Assembly (NCBI GenBank): GCA_034190325.1
Contig: JAXHST010000006.1
Coordinates: 1 to 40,615 of the forward strand
Direction: 5' to 3'
DNA length: 40,615 nt
Source: UBA287 sp034190325
GTDB lineage: Archaea; Thermoplasmatota; UBA186; UBA287
Shown here: in pieces, positions 1 through 7,721 of the stretch
How the letters are laid out: each line of letters starts with the position of its first letter
How positions within the stretch are numbered: position 1 is the first letter of the stretch
Made by a program: the position numbers and the translations under genes
Notes under the pieces: generated by a model
The model's database searches: none
Seen by the model: only the letters and a program-made list of their open reading frames with translations
What the model was told of the DNA's origin: nothing

Positions 1-31
1 GAGCCCAGTTATTTTTTCGCTTCTCCAACAT
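1..31 (-). CDS. Start of an unidentified gene leaving the window
   Basis: Reading on the minus strand, an ATG at 31-29 opens a frame that stays open to the window edge (MLEKRKNNWA...). It is preceded by a strong Shine-Dalgarno sequence (GGGAGGTGA, about 34-42) and its ATG overlaps the stop of the preceding reading frame (TGATG), the usual layout of translational coupling. Only ten codons are visible, so no function can be assigned. The good ribosome binding site argues that this gene is intact even though the sequence upstream is decayed. Confidence 0.45.
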   Translation of the reverse strand, partial: MLEKRKNNWA

Positions 32-673
32 CACTCACCTCCCAGTCTTAGGAATAGCCCTAGCTTAGCCTCTGGTGGTAGTTTTCTTACCACCGCTTCG
101 TTAGGGGTCTCCCCAGGATCCATGAGGGTCTTTATTACCTTGCCCTCAACCTGCGGTACTGGTTCTGGAGAAGGTACAACCCTTCTCCACCCTTTTTCAT
201 TTGGTTTGGCTTTTTTATTATACACTCAGGATGCTCTTCTTTCAACCTCTTTGCCTCTTCCTCACGCATATAGTTTCCAACAGGTTTTGAGGTATTCTCG
301 TCTCTGGATCATTGCTGTTAACTATAGTCTGAGTTATCAGAGCGCACACCCCTGTGTCTATCTTTAGCTCCGTGAATGCATTGATGAGGTTCTGTTATAT
401 CATATAACCAATTTGTCTCTGAGTCATACCCCCAACAACATCCATTCTCTGTGCGGGTATGATCTCCTTTGCAGCATCCTGCTGGACCATCATGTTTCCT
501 ATCTGAGGTCCATTGCCATGGGTTATCAGAAGCCTGTCATCCTCTTTCATTCGCTTCAATATTTGTGCTATAACCTTTGCTTTTTTTTCGCAATTTGCAA
601 ACTGTTCTTTTGTGCTGCCCTTTTCATCAGCCTGTTTTATAGCATTGCCACCAGGTGCAATAAGTGATCTCAT
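31..673 (-). pseudogene. Decayed carbamate kinase
   Basis: The N-terminal third reads well as carbamate kinase: the glycine motif as APGGNAIKQ, then HGNGPQIGNM and a region ending GGMTQRQIGYMI. A TAA at 397-395 interrupts the frame. Similarity continues beyond it (GVCALITQTIVNSNDPE), moves to another frame near 300 (KPVGNYMREEEAKRLKEEHP), and shifts again at an A-run near 220 into KPNEKGWRRVVPSPEPV and EGKVIKTLMD. After about position 115 the match ends and an unrelated tail (ending LGLFLRLGGE) runs to the stop. The catalytic C-terminal half is missing. At least one stop, two frameshifts and a deletion are present, so this is a relic and not a single sequencing error. The enzyme interconverts carbamoyl phosphate + ADP and ATP + carbamate. 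Confidence 0.8.
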
Positions 674-834
674 AGACTTGATGGTAGTACATATTAAAAA
701 CATTTGGTAGTTTGTTTCTTATCTTATCAGCGGTGGAAGAGATTGAGAAGTGGTCCTGGCTCTGGAAAAGCAACTCTTTAGCTATAAAGAATAAGTAGGT
801 ATAAAGGCTTTAGCTCTTTTTTCTATAGATGTTT

Positions 835-1608
835 TTATCTTAAATCTTCTCTAAAGCCTTCGCAAAAGCGTCCTGGCATTCCTGCACGAAGTGCATAGTC
901 TGCATAGAGCGCACGTAGCACTGGGAGTGCTGGTTGTATGATGTCCATCTGGGTCTCGTAGCACATCAGCGCCCGCCTTTTTGCAACAAGATGACCTGTT
1001 ACATCCACGAAGACGTTGGCATTATCTGAATTAACCCAGTAATCGAAATACCGTATTATCGGTTTTTCTCTCAAATTCAAACTTTCCACAGCATCATGGA
1101 CAAGCAATCCTGTGGCCAAATGGTCTGGATGCTGGTATTGTGCGTTAATGTACTCAGAGGTGTATATCATATATGGTTGGTATCTTTCTACAATATCCCT
1201 CACAGCCCAGAAAGTGGTCTCATTGCACATAAGACCACCATCTGGAAACCTTAAGAAAATGACCTCATTTATTCCTAGCATGTGCGCTGCATTTTCTGCC
1301 TCTGCCTCTCGCGCAGCCGCAAGCTCTGGGCCTGTTTTCCCCTCCCCGGTTGCATCTCCTCCAGCCTCGCCGCTTGTCATGTATACCTCAACCACCATAT
1401 CGCCAAGCTCAGTTACGTGAACCAGTGTGGAGCCACCAGCGAATATATCCCCATCATCTGGATGAGGCGAGAATATAAGAACAGTCCCTCCTGAAGCTGC
1501 TGCTGTATGCTGCACAAAAGCTCCTTGCACTATAGCAAGGGCTAAGAGTAGGGCAAAAAAGCTTCCAAGCAGAGCTTTTTGCTTCATCTCTCCCTTATAA
1601 GGCTTCAT
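835..1608 (-). CDS. Exported PIG-L/LmbE-family deacetylase
   Basis: A 257-residue protein of the PIG-L/LmbE family, zinc-dependent enzymes that remove N-acetyl groups from sugars and related small molecules. The metal-binding motif is SPHPDDGD (about residues 47-54), and a second metal ligand lies in QHPDH (about 158-162). An N-terminal stretch MKQKALLGSFFALLLALAIV followed by small residues looks like a signal peptide, so the enzyme probably acts outside the membrane, which is less common in this family. Translation could start at residue 1 or at the second Met (1587), which sits directly before the signal peptide. An AT-rich promoter (1631-1650) lies upstream. The substrate is unknown; surface glycans or a secreted glycoconjugate are possible. 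Confidence 0.85.
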   Translation of the reverse strand: MKPYKGEMKQKALLGSFFALLLALAIVQGAFVQHTAAASGGTVLIFSPHPDDGDIFAGGSTLVHVTELGDMVVEVYMTSGEAGGDATGEGKTGPELAAAREAEAENAAHMLGINEVIFLRFPDGGLMCNETTFWAVRDIVERYQPYMIYTSEYINAQYQHPDHLATGLLVHDAVESLNLREKPIIRYFDYWVNSDNANVFVDVTGHLVAKRRALMCYETQMDIIQPALPVLRALYADYALRAGMPGRFCEGFREDLR

Positions 1609-1630
1609 CTGACCCCTTCATTATAACTGT

Positions 1631-1650
1631 GGAATATATAATATATAAAA
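1631..1650 (-). promoter_or_regulatory. TATA-like promoter of the PIG-L gene
   Basis: On the minus strand this reads as an uninterrupted run of TTTTATATATTATATAT. It is about 30-40 bases upstream of the start codon at 1608, suitable for an archaeal TATA box with a short leader. Confidence 0.5.
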
Positions 1651-1689
1651 TCTTTTCACATTTTCTGTTAAGCAAAAAACCTTAAAATC

Positions 1690-1946
1690 ATTTATTGAGA
1701 TTTGTTATCAGAGCTCTTTTGCCTTGAAAGCGGGAGCGAGCGTATACCTTGCAGAAGGGAAGAAGATATGGGGAAAGAAGAGGAGATCATAGCAGCTTAG
1801 AGCACTACTCGACTTTTTTCTGTGCCCGAGCAAAGTGAGGTTTATCGAAGAGTACGCCAAGGAAGAGAAATCTGAGATAGCTGCAGAGTCGGGAAACGCG
1901 CCTGAGGAAGGAAAAAACCGGAAGAAATCCCCGCGGTGGAGTGTGA
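1690..1946 (+). pseudogene. Possible degraded coding relic
   Basis: Between the PIG-L gene and the first ferritin-like gene there are about 340 bases with no intact gene. One plus-strand frame reads like protein (FALKAGASVYLAEGKKIWG, then after a TAG at 1798 FLCPSKVRFIEEYAKEEKS), but no start, no family match and no clear end can be given. It may be the remains of a gene or chance coding-like sequence. Confidence is low. Confidence 0.2.
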
Positions 1947-2414
1947 TCACACCCTGTGCTCTCTCAGAAGTTCACTTATCATCTCGATGTGCTTCTTCTC
2001 TTCTCCGATTATCTCGTTGACGACCTTTTCGCTCTGTTCACCAGAGATCTCAACAATCTCATTGAAAAAGAGCAGGGTGTCCTTCTCAAACTGGAGGGCA
2101 AACTCGAGTGCTTCTACAGAATCCTTAGCCCCCATGGCTCTTTTAAAGGATTTTTCGTTGCCCATAAAGAAGGTGGATTCCACTATCACATTCAGATAGG
2201 GCTCTATCTCTTCCCAATCCCGCGGCAGGATGAAATCCTTTGCGTATTTTCTCAGGGATTCAAATTTCAGTTTGTGGAGATCCTCCTGCTTTGCCAGAAA
2301 TTCAAAGATTTTTTTCAGATCCCCCTCGGCTCTCCTGGCAGATTCACTGTAAAATCTCTCCCCATTTGTTTCAACATTAACTGCCAGCTCTATCACCTCT
2401 TCTGAAGAGTACAT
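1947..2414 (-). CDS. Ferritin-like (rubrerythrin-type) diiron protein
   Basis: A 155-residue four-helix ferritin-like protein counted from the ATG at 2414. Its two halves each carry a carboxylate helix and an ExxH helix: NVETNGERFY with EDLH, and FEKDTLLFF with EKKH. This is the ligand pattern of a rubrerythrin-type diiron site. No rubredoxin-like C-x-x-C domain is present, so it is an erythrin-only form, probably cytosolic and involved in peroxide reduction or iron handling. An upstream Met in the same frame (2435) exists, but 2414 has GGTG just upstream and lies about 27 bases from a TATA box at 2436-2448. The neighbouring gene encodes a diverged relative. Confidence 0.8.
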   Translation of the reverse strand: MYSSEEVIELAVNVETNGERFYSESARRAEGDLKKIFEFLAKQEDLHKLKFESLRKYAKDFILPRDWEEIEPYLNVIVESTFFMGNEKSFKRAMGAKDSVEALEFALQFEKDTLLFFNEIVEISGEQSEKVVNEIIGEEKKHIEMISELLREHRV

Positions 2415-2435
2415 GCACACCATCTGTTTTATCAC

Positions 2436-2448
2436 TTTTATAAATTTC
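2436..2448 (-). promoter_or_regulatory. TATA box of ferritin-like gene
   Basis: Minus-strand AAATTTATAAAAG centred about 27 bases upstream of the ATG at 2414; this supports the shorter start. Confidence 0.5.
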
Positions 2449-2503
2449 TATGAAAAGACAGATCAGCTTTTTACGAAGCGTATGCTATCCAGATGTGATA
2501 CTA

Positions 2504-2971
2504 TCAATCTTTTTTCAGTTCATCAAGCGCTTCCCTGAGCATTATCTCGTGTTTCTTTTCTTCGTTCATAATTTTGTTTATAATTTTGATTGCACCTCCG
2601 GTTGACGAATCCAGCAAGACCTTATAAAAATTGTATGTCATGATCTCAAAATCGATACAATGATTAAGGATCTCTGCGATATCCGCGGAATCAATCGCTT
2701 TCATTATTGGACTTTTTTCAGAAAAAAGACTCAACTGGACAATTTCGCCCGAGTAAGGAATCGTTGGAAGTTGATTGGATGTAAAATCTCCTTTTTCTAA
2801 ATTTTTTCCAAACTGCTCAAAAATCTCTCTGTGTCTGATCTCTTCCTTAGCCAGCATCTCAAAGAGACTTCTGAGCCGAGAATTCACTCTTTTTGACGCC
2901 ATCAAGTAGATCCTGTTACCATCATCCTCAATCTTGACTGCCATATTTACTACCTCTTTCCATGAGAACAT
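2504..2971 (-). CDS. Second ferritin-like (rubrerythrin-type) protein
   Basis: A 155-residue protein with the same fold as its downstream neighbour and a similar ligand pattern: KIEDDGNRIY with EIRH in the first half, FEIMTYNFY with EKKH in the second. Sequence identity between the two is low outside these helices, so they are old paralogs and not a recent tandem duplication. There is no rubredoxin domain. A role in oxygen or peroxide defence is known for the family; the actual substrate is not shown here. It starts at an ATG with a TATA-like run (TTTAAAATTATG) about 25 bases upstream, and a perfect 14-base palindrome lies further upstream at 3102-3115. Confidence 0.78.
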   Translation of the reverse strand: MFSWKEVVNMAVKIEDDGNRIYLMASKRVNSRLRSLFEMLAKEEIRHREIFEQFGKNLEKGDFTSNQLPTIPYSGEIVQLSLFSEKSPIMKAIDSADIAEILNHCIDFEIMTYNFYKVLLDSSTGGAIKIINKIMNEEKKHEIMLREALDELKKD

Positions 2972-3101
2972 TATATTATATCAGGGTCATAATTTTAAAC
3001 CTTTCTCTCTAGGTTCTTTCCAAGGGATCTCTGCGGGGTTCAGGACTGCAACCTGGAAAGTTTCAAAGAGATTTTTTATGCCCTGCATAGAATTTCTGCA
3101 T

Positions 3102-3115
3102 ACTTCTCGAGAAGT
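3102..3115. repeat. Perfect 14-base palindrome, possible operator
   Basis: ACTTCTCGAGAAGT is its own reverse complement. It lies in the 230-base gap between folC and the ferritin-like gene, 131 bases upstream of the latter's start. It could bind a dimeric regulator; it has no loop and is not followed by a T-run, so it is not an obvious terminator. The rest of the gap holds no convincing gene. Confidence 0.35.
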
Positions 3116-3201
3116 GCTATTTTACACGGTACATTGTGTTTTATCACACCATACTCTGATGTCTCCAGGGGCAATAAGAGCTCAATTTGGGCAATATAAA
3201 G

Positions 3202-4473
3202 TCAAAAGTCGCCCATGAATCCTTCACTGCTCTCTGTTAAACCAAGGATCCCTCTTGCTTCGCCCGCAAGGTAAAGAGAGCCCGTTATACAGATGTCTCT
3301 TTCAAAGCTTTTTGCTATCTCTATTGCATCTTTCAAGCTCTCAGCTATGATTACATTAGAATAAATGCCAGCTTCTCTTGCCAGATCCTCCTTTGCTAGC
3401 CTTCTTTCTGCCCTTGGTTCTGTCACCACAACAATCTCAGACAGAGGGCATAGCGCTCTGCAGATCTCAGCGTAATTTTTATCCTTAAGCACCCCAAGGA
3501 TCAGCACAGGCTTTATCCCAAATTTCTTCAGATTATCCGATAAGCATATGGCAGCCTCAGGGTTGTGAGCTCCATCTACTATTATCCTATTTCCCTTCTG
3601 TTCAATGACCTCAAATCTCCCTGGAACGAAAGCACCCCCTATCCCTTTATTTATAGCTTCTTTATTGCAGTCCCTCAGCAGCCTTACAGCGGCGCACGCA
3701 TTCTCTATCTGTTTTATTCCCGCCATCCGGGTTTTCAGAGGGAGCTCAAAACTTTCATCCATATAGATAAAATCGCTCCCGTTTATCTTTATGTCTATGG
3801 GCTCATATCTAAAATCTCTGTTGAGCACATTAAGTTTTGCTTTTTTCTCATTTGCTACACTCTCAATGACCCTTAGAGCACTATTATCGGCGCAGGTAAC
3901 AACATTTGCCTCTTCTTTTATTATCCCTGCTTTCTCATGTGCTATGGCTTCTACAGTGTTTCCCAGATACTGCGTGTGCTCCAGCGAAACATTGGTTATT
4001 ATGGCCTTTTTGGAATCTACGATGTTTGTAGCGTCCCATCTGCCTCCCATTCCTACCTCAAGGACAGCCACATCTACCTTCTCTTCTTTGAAATATTCGA
4101 ATGCCAGAGCTGTGGTTATCTCAAAAAAAGAGCAGTAATTCTTCTCAGCAATCTTTAAAAGTTCACCCAGTATTGATGCTATCCTATCTTTCTCAGCCAT
4201 CCTTCCATTGACAACTATTCTCTCTCTGAAATCGCTCAGGTGTGGGGATGTGTACAGACCTACTCTTTTCCCCGTCGTTTTCAGGATCTCTGCGCAATAA
4301 TATGCTGTTGATCCCTTTCCATTTGTGCCCGCGATGTGCGCATAATCATAATTTAGATGGGGGTTACCCAGCTCTTTTAAGAGCAGAGATGTGCGCTCTA
4401 GCCCCGGCTTCAGCCCATGAAAATGGTAAGAGTACAATCTCCCGAGTATGTTTTTATATTCTTCATCTATCAT
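3202..4473 (-). CDS. folC: Folylpolyglutamate/dihydrofolate synthase family ligase
   Basis: A 423-residue Mur-ligase-type enzyme of the FolC family, which uses ATP to add glutamate to folates or to form dihydrofolate. The P-loop is GTNGKGST (about residues 49-56), followed by YTSPHL (about 75-80), a VLEVGMGGRWDATN segment typical of FolC, NVSLEHTQYLG, and the second-domain motif IIVDGAHNPEA (about 295). Length fits the family. In archaea the acceptor may be a tetrahydromethanopterin precursor or another pterin, which the sequence does not decide. The start is an ATG with TTATATC about 25-30 bases upstream. It stands alone between tRNA-Lys and the ferritin-like gene. Confidence 0.88.
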   Translation of the reverse strand: MIDEEYKNILGRLYSYHFHGLKPGLERTSLLLKELGNPHLNYDYAHIAGTNGKGSTAYYCAEILKTTGKRVGLYTSPHLSDFRERIVVNGRMAEKDRIASILGELLKIAEKNYCSFFEITTALAFEYFKEEKVDVAVLEVGMGGRWDATNIVDSKKAIITNVSLEHTQYLGNTVEAIAHEKAGIIKEEANVVTCADNSALRVIESVANEKKAKLNVLNRDFRYEPIDIKINGSDFIYMDESFELPLKTRMAGIKQIENACAAVRLLRDCNKEAINKGIGGAFVPGRFEVIEQKGNRIIVDGAHNPEAAICLSDNLKKFGIKPVLILGVLKDKNYAEICRALCPLSEIVVVTEPRAERRLAKEDLAREAGIYSNVIIAESLKDAIEIAKSFERDICITGSLYLAGEARGILGLTESSEGFMGDF

Positions 4474-4521
4474 CTGCTATGAAAAGGTTATGAAAGATAT
4501 AAGGTTAGCTGCAAACAGTAG

Positions 4522-4536
4522 AAAATCTTATTAGTA
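4522..4536 (+). promoter_or_regulatory. Promoter of tRNA-Lys
   Basis: AAAATCTTATTAGTA, centred about 28 bases upstream of the mature tRNA 5' end at 4558, is a plausible TATA/box A element. Confidence 0.4.
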
Positions 4537-4557
4537 AAAACTCCTCTCCATTTTAGA

Positions 4558-4666
4558 GGGCCTGTAGCTCAGCTAGGTAGAGCAGTCGGCTCTTAACCGA
4601 CCTGCCGGGGGTTCAAAACAGCCTATGAACGCTGTGCGGAAAGGCGTGAAAATCCCCTCAGGCCCG
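4558..4666 (+). tRNA. tRNA-Lys (CTT) with an intron in the T loop
   Basis: The acceptor stem is GGGCCTG/CAGGCCC with discriminator G. The anticodon arm is GTCGG-CTCTTAA-CCGAC, giving anticodon CTT. The variable loop is CTGCC and the T stem is GGGGG/CCCCT. The T loop is split: TTCAAA is followed by 35 extra bases before the final T. TTCA (4612-4615) pairs with TGAA (4647-4650) as the 4-bp central helix of a BHB motif, flanked by 3-base bulges AAA and AAT, and the intron ends pair as C(A)GCC/GGCG. Removing 4618-4652 restores a normal TTCAAAT loop. CCA is not encoded. The tRNA-Arg gene in this window has an intron at the same place. Confidence 0.93.
4618..4652 (+). other. Archaeal tRNA intron (35 nt), T-loop position 59/60
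   Basis: Predicted from the BHB pairing and from restoration of a 7-base T loop. The cut sites fall after the second base of each 3-base bulge, the rule for the archaeal tRNA splicing endonuclease. Internally it can also form the hairpin CAGC-CTATGAAC-GCTG. Confidence 0.85.
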
Positions 4667-4673
4667 CTCAGCA

Positions 4674-4687
4674 ACATTTATTAAGTA
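4674..4687 (+). promoter_or_regulatory. TATA box of V4R gene
   Basis: CATTTATTAAGTAA, centred about 25 bases upstream of the ATG at 4705; little or no leader would be left. Confidence 0.45.
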
Positions 4688-4704
4688 AAAGGCCGAATAC
4701 ACTT

Positions 4705-5265
4705 ATGAAGGAGGAGAAGGAAGCGTTTAGAGAATCTCAGGATATCATAAAAAAGTTGGTAAATGAGCTTCCATACCCTGATGAGCATGGGAAGGTAATA
4801 AGGCTCAACAGAAGGTTTGTGCTTCTTGACGTTTCTTACATCCCCTTTGATGTCCTCTATGGAATAGACGAAATTTTTGGTCCTGTATCAAAGACCATAC
4901 TCTTCAGGATTGGTAGAAGATGGGGTGATGAGATCTACGCAAGGTATGAATCCCTTGGTTTTGGTAGAGAGGATTGTCTGAAGCTCTCTGCGGCTGGGGC
5001 ATGGTACTTTGGATGGGGGATTTTTACATTCGAACTAGGAGCTGAAAGCTCCAGAGCAAGGATATACAACTCATTTGAGGTTGAGAGCATGGTTGTGCGT
5101 AAGGGAATAAGCGATGAGAATTCATGTCACCTATTTCCTGGGGTTATATCTGGTATTTACAGTAGATTCCTTGGAGAAGAGTGCTCAATACACGAGGAAA
5201 AGTGTGCAGCCAGAGGTGATGGATACTGTGAGCTGGTTGCTACTCCAGGGATCGATTTGACCTGA
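4705..5265 (+). CDS. V4R-domain protein
   Basis: A 186-residue protein that is essentially one V4R (4-vinyl-reductase-like) domain, a small-molecule- or metal-binding fold related to heme-NO-binding and TRAPP-type domains. Visible features are an alpha-helical N-terminal half around ILFRIGRRWGDEIYARYE, a central GWGIFTFE strand, and the C-terminal signature EEKCAARGDGYCELV (about residues 164-178) with the two cysteines and GD typical of V4R. No output domain is fused, so it probably acts by protein contact or as a ligand sensor. It stands alone behind its own promoter. A V4R paralog is encoded in the GTPase operon near 22.4-22.9 kb, so a functional link is possible but not shown. Confidence 0.8.
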   Translation: MKEEKEAFRESQDIIKKLVNELPYPDEHGKVIRLNRRFVLLDVSYIPFDVLYGIDEIFGPVSKTILFRIGRRWGDEIYARYESLGFGREDCLKLSAAGAWYFGWGIFTFELGAESSRARIYNSFEVESMVVRKGISDENSCHLFPGVISGIYSRFLGEECSIHEEKCAARGDGYCELVATPGIDLT

Positions 5266-5304
5266 GGTGAGGAAAGCTTAAATGCTCTTTCTTCTCTTTT
5301 CTTT

Positions 5305-6813
5305 ATGGATCTCAGAGCGATGAGGGAGAAAGCAAGAGAAGGAGGAGGAGAAAAAAGGATTGAAAAGCAGCACTCCTCAGGCAAGCTTACAGCCAGGGAG
5401 AGGATAAACCTCCTTTTCGAAGATTTTGAAGAAGCTGATATGTTTGTTACCTCAAGATGCACAGATTTTGGCATGGAGAAGAACAGATTTCTTGGTGATG
5501 GGGTTGTTACGGGCTATGGTAAAATTGAAGGCAGGGCTGCTGGTGCCTATGCACAGGATTTCACAGTCATGGGTGGCTCTTTGGGTGAGGCCCATGCAAG
5601 AAAGATATGCAAGATAATGGATACTGCCATGAAGATAGGCTGCCCTATAATTGGGTTAAATGATTCCGGGGGGGCAAGAATACAGGAAGGCGTCGACGCT
5701 CTTTCTGGTTATGGGCACATATTCTTCAGGAACACCAGAGCAAGCGGTGTCGTGCCCCAGATAACTGCGATAATGGGACCGTGTGCCGGGGGAGCTGTCT
5801 ACAGCCCTGCGATAACGGACTTCATAATAATGGTTGACAAAACAGCACACATGTTCATAACTGGTCCCCAGGTTATTGAATCCGTCACAGGTGAGAAGGT
5901 GACTCAGGATGCTTTGGGCAATGCCATGGTTCACAACTCTGTGAGTGGTAATGCTCATTTCATAGCTAAGGATGATAGAGAGTGCATAGGGATAATAAGG
6001 AATCTTTTGAGCTATTTACCCTCAAACAATATGGAGCTCCCTCCATTGCTCGATGAGTATTCAGAGCCTTCAAAAACAATACGCATGCCTTCGGATCCTG
6101 CTAAAGCATATGATGTTCTTGATGTGATAAGCTCCATAGTGGATCATGGAAGCTTTATGGAGGTGCAGAAATATTTTGCAAAGAACATTGTTGTTGGCTT
6201 TGGGAGAATAGCAGGCCAGACGATAGGTATAATAGCGAATCAGCCAAAGGTTTTAGCTGGTTGCCTGGACATAGATGCGAGCGATAAGGCAGCAAGATTC
6301 ATAAGGCTCTGTGATTCTTTCAATATACCGTTGCTCAACCTTGTCGATGTTCCTGGTTATCTGCCTGGCGTAAAGCAGGAGCATGGGGGTATAATAAGGC
6401 ATGGCGCAAAGCTGCTCTTTGCATATTCTGAGGCTACCGTGCCAAAGATGACGGTGATAATGAGAAAGGCATATGGTGGCGCTTATATAGGCATGTGCAA
6501 TAAAGAGCTCGGTGCTGATGCTGTGCTTGCGTGGCCCACAGCGGAGATAGCCGTTATGGGACCTGAGGGGGCTGTAAACGTAGTCTTTAGAAAAGAGATA
6601 GAGGGTGCAGAGGGTAAAGAAAAGCGCAGAAAGGAGCTGATATCAGAGTATAGAGAAAAATTTGCCAATCCATATGTGGCTGCTGGGAGAGGGTATATAG
6701 ATGAGGTTGTAGAGCCAGGAGAAACAAGGGAAAGATTGAAAAGCTATCTCACCATTCTTGAGAACAAAAGGGATAGTTTGCCAAAAAAGAAGCATGGGAA
6801 CGTACCCCTGTAA
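5305..6813 (+). CDS. Acyl-CoA carboxylase / decarboxylase carboxyltransferase subunit
   Basis: A 502-residue carboxyltransferase of the crotonase-like superfamily, closest in type to propionyl-CoA carboxylase beta and methylmalonyl-CoA decarboxylase alpha. The first domain begins with KQHSSGKLTARERI (about residues 23-36) and contains GLNDSGGARIQEGVDALSGY (about 117-136) with GPCAGGAVYSPA, which form the acyl-CoA and carboxybiotin site. The second domain contains DVPGYLPG and RKAYGGAYIGM. It transfers carboxyl groups between biotin and an acyl-CoA in the cytosol. The biotin carrier gene follows 25 bases later, but no biotin carboxylase or membrane decarboxylase subunit is visible, so direction and substrate (propionyl-CoA, acetyl-CoA or methylmalonyl-CoA) remain open. 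A GCTTAAATG element at 5276-5284 may be its promoter. Confidence 0.9.
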   Translation: MDLRAMREKAREGGGEKRIEKQHSSGKLTARERINLLFEDFEEADMFVTSRCTDFGMEKNRFLGDGVVTGYGKIEGRAAGAYAQDFTVMGGSLGEAHARKICKIMDTAMKIGCPIIGLNDSGGARIQEGVDALSGYGHIFFRNTRASGVVPQITAIMGPCAGGAVYSPAITDFIIMVDKTAHMFITGPQVIESVTGEKVTQDALGNAMVHNSVSGNAHFIAKDDRECIGIIRNLLSYLPSNNMELPPLLDEYSEPSKTIRMPSDPAKAYDVLDVISSIVDHGSFMEVQKYFAKNIVVGFGRIAGQTIGIIANQPKVLAGCLDIDASDKAARFIRLCDSFNIPLLNLVDVPGYLPGVKQEHGGIIRHGAKLLFAYSEATVPKMTVIMRKAYGGAYIGMCNKELGADAVLAWPTAEIAVMGPEGAVNVVFRKEIEGAEGKEKRRKELISEYREKFANPYVAAGRGYIDEVVEPGETRERLKSYLTILENKRDSLPKKKHGNVPL

Positions 6814-6838
6814 GAGCTGAGAAAAAGGTGGTGATAGA

Positions 6839-7204
6839 GTGCGAAAATTCAGAGTTAAAGTGGATGGAAAAGAGTACGTTGTTGAGGTTGCAGAAGAAGG
6901 AGCGCAGAGCGTAACGAAGGTAACGGAAGGAGAAACTGAAGTAAGAGAGGCGCAGAGGCAAGCGCCGACCACACACATAGAAGCGCCGTCAGAGGGAAAC
7001 GTTACAGCGCCGATTGCAGGGAAGATATTGAAGACATTAATAAGAGAGGGGGAGCACGTAGAAGAGGGCAAAGTTCTGTTTGTCCTTGAGGCAATGAAAA
7101 TGGAGAATGAGATCTATGCACCTAAGACAGGAGCAATTAAAAAGATCTATGTCAAAGAGGGGGAAAACGTTGAGGAGTCTCAGCCTCTGTGCGATATAGT
7201 CTAA
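6839..7204 (+). CDS. Biotin carboxyl carrier protein
   Basis: A 121-residue biotinyl protein. The C-terminal lipoyl/biotinyl domain (about residues 52-121) contains the attachment motif EAMKMENE (about 83-90), where the first Lys is biotinylated. The N-terminal part (RKFRVKVDGKEYVVEV) is followed by a short acidic, Pro/Ala-containing linker, as in the gamma subunits of oxaloacetate and methylmalonyl-CoA decarboxylases. Translation starts at GTG; GGTGGTGA just upstream serves as ribosome binding site. It lies 25 bases behind the carboxyltransferase and is surely its partner; the biotin carboxylase or decarboxylase membrane part must be encoded elsewhere. Confidence 0.9.
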   Translation: MRKFRVKVDGKEYVVEVAEEGAQSVTKVTEGETEVREAQRQAPTTHIEAPSEGNVTAPIAGKILKTLIREGEHVEEGKVLFVLEAMKMENEIYAPKTGAIKKIYVKEGENVEESQPLCDIV

Positions 7205-7287
7205 AGTAGAGTAAAAAAATAAGCGGGTAGATCAAACATCGTAAAAATGGTAAAACGAATAAACAAGAAAGATATTATTAATAATGT

Positions 7288-7719
7288 ATGGCTGAAGCAA
7301 TAACCGAAATGATCTTCTTTATAGTGGGCATATCCATAGCCCTATCTGTGATAGGAGCGGTTGTTTTATCAACAGAGAGGATGAATAGTGCTATGGGAGC
7401 TACAAGCTCGGCCCTTTATGATACGATGAGCTCAAAGATAAAGATAATAAGTGATCCCCTCTCCATGAGCGGCTCGCCATCAAAGCCATTGATTATTTAT
7501 GTGCAGAACGTGGGTAAAACTACCCTGAGCACAAATGCTGTGCTGATGATAGACGGAGAGGTAAAGGAGTGCAGGGAATACATGCTTGAGGGTGAGGTAT
7601 GGACTCCTTCTTCCGTGCTCTGCCTCGAGATAGAGCACCCCAGGCTTCCAGAGGGAGAGCACAGAGTGACAGTGGTGGCTGAAAATGGCGTTATGAATTC
7701 GATGGTCTTCAGGGTGTAA
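7288..7719 (+). CDS. flaG: Archaellum stator protein FlaG/ArlG
   Basis: A 143-residue protein with a single N-terminal membrane helix (MIFFIVGISIALSVIGAVVL, about residues 8-27) followed by a beta-sandwich domain containing LIIYVQNVGKTTLSTNAV and a VMIDG-like strand, the archaellin-like fold of FlaG. The N-terminal IAEMIFF-type start is typical of FlaG; there is no prepilin cleavage site, so it is not an archaellin. FlaG anchors the motor to the S-layer, usually with FlaF, which I do not see here. It begins the operon; the stop is followed by flaH after two bases. An AT-rich run (ATATTATTAATAAT, 7270-7283) precedes it. Confidence 0.8.
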   Translation: MAEAITEMIFFIVGISIALSVIGAVVLSTERMNSAMGATSSALYDTMSSKIKIISDPLSMSGSPSKPLIIYVQNVGKTTLSTNAVLMIDGEVKECREYMLEGEVWTPSSVLCLEIEHPRLPEGEHRVTVVAENGVMNSMVFRV

Positions 7720-7721
7720 AA

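Noticed and set aside
7288..7719. Archaellin or type IV pilin
   Set aside because: The hydrophobic N-terminus is pilin-like, but there is no charged leader with a prepilin cleavage site, and size and position directly before flaH fit FlaG.
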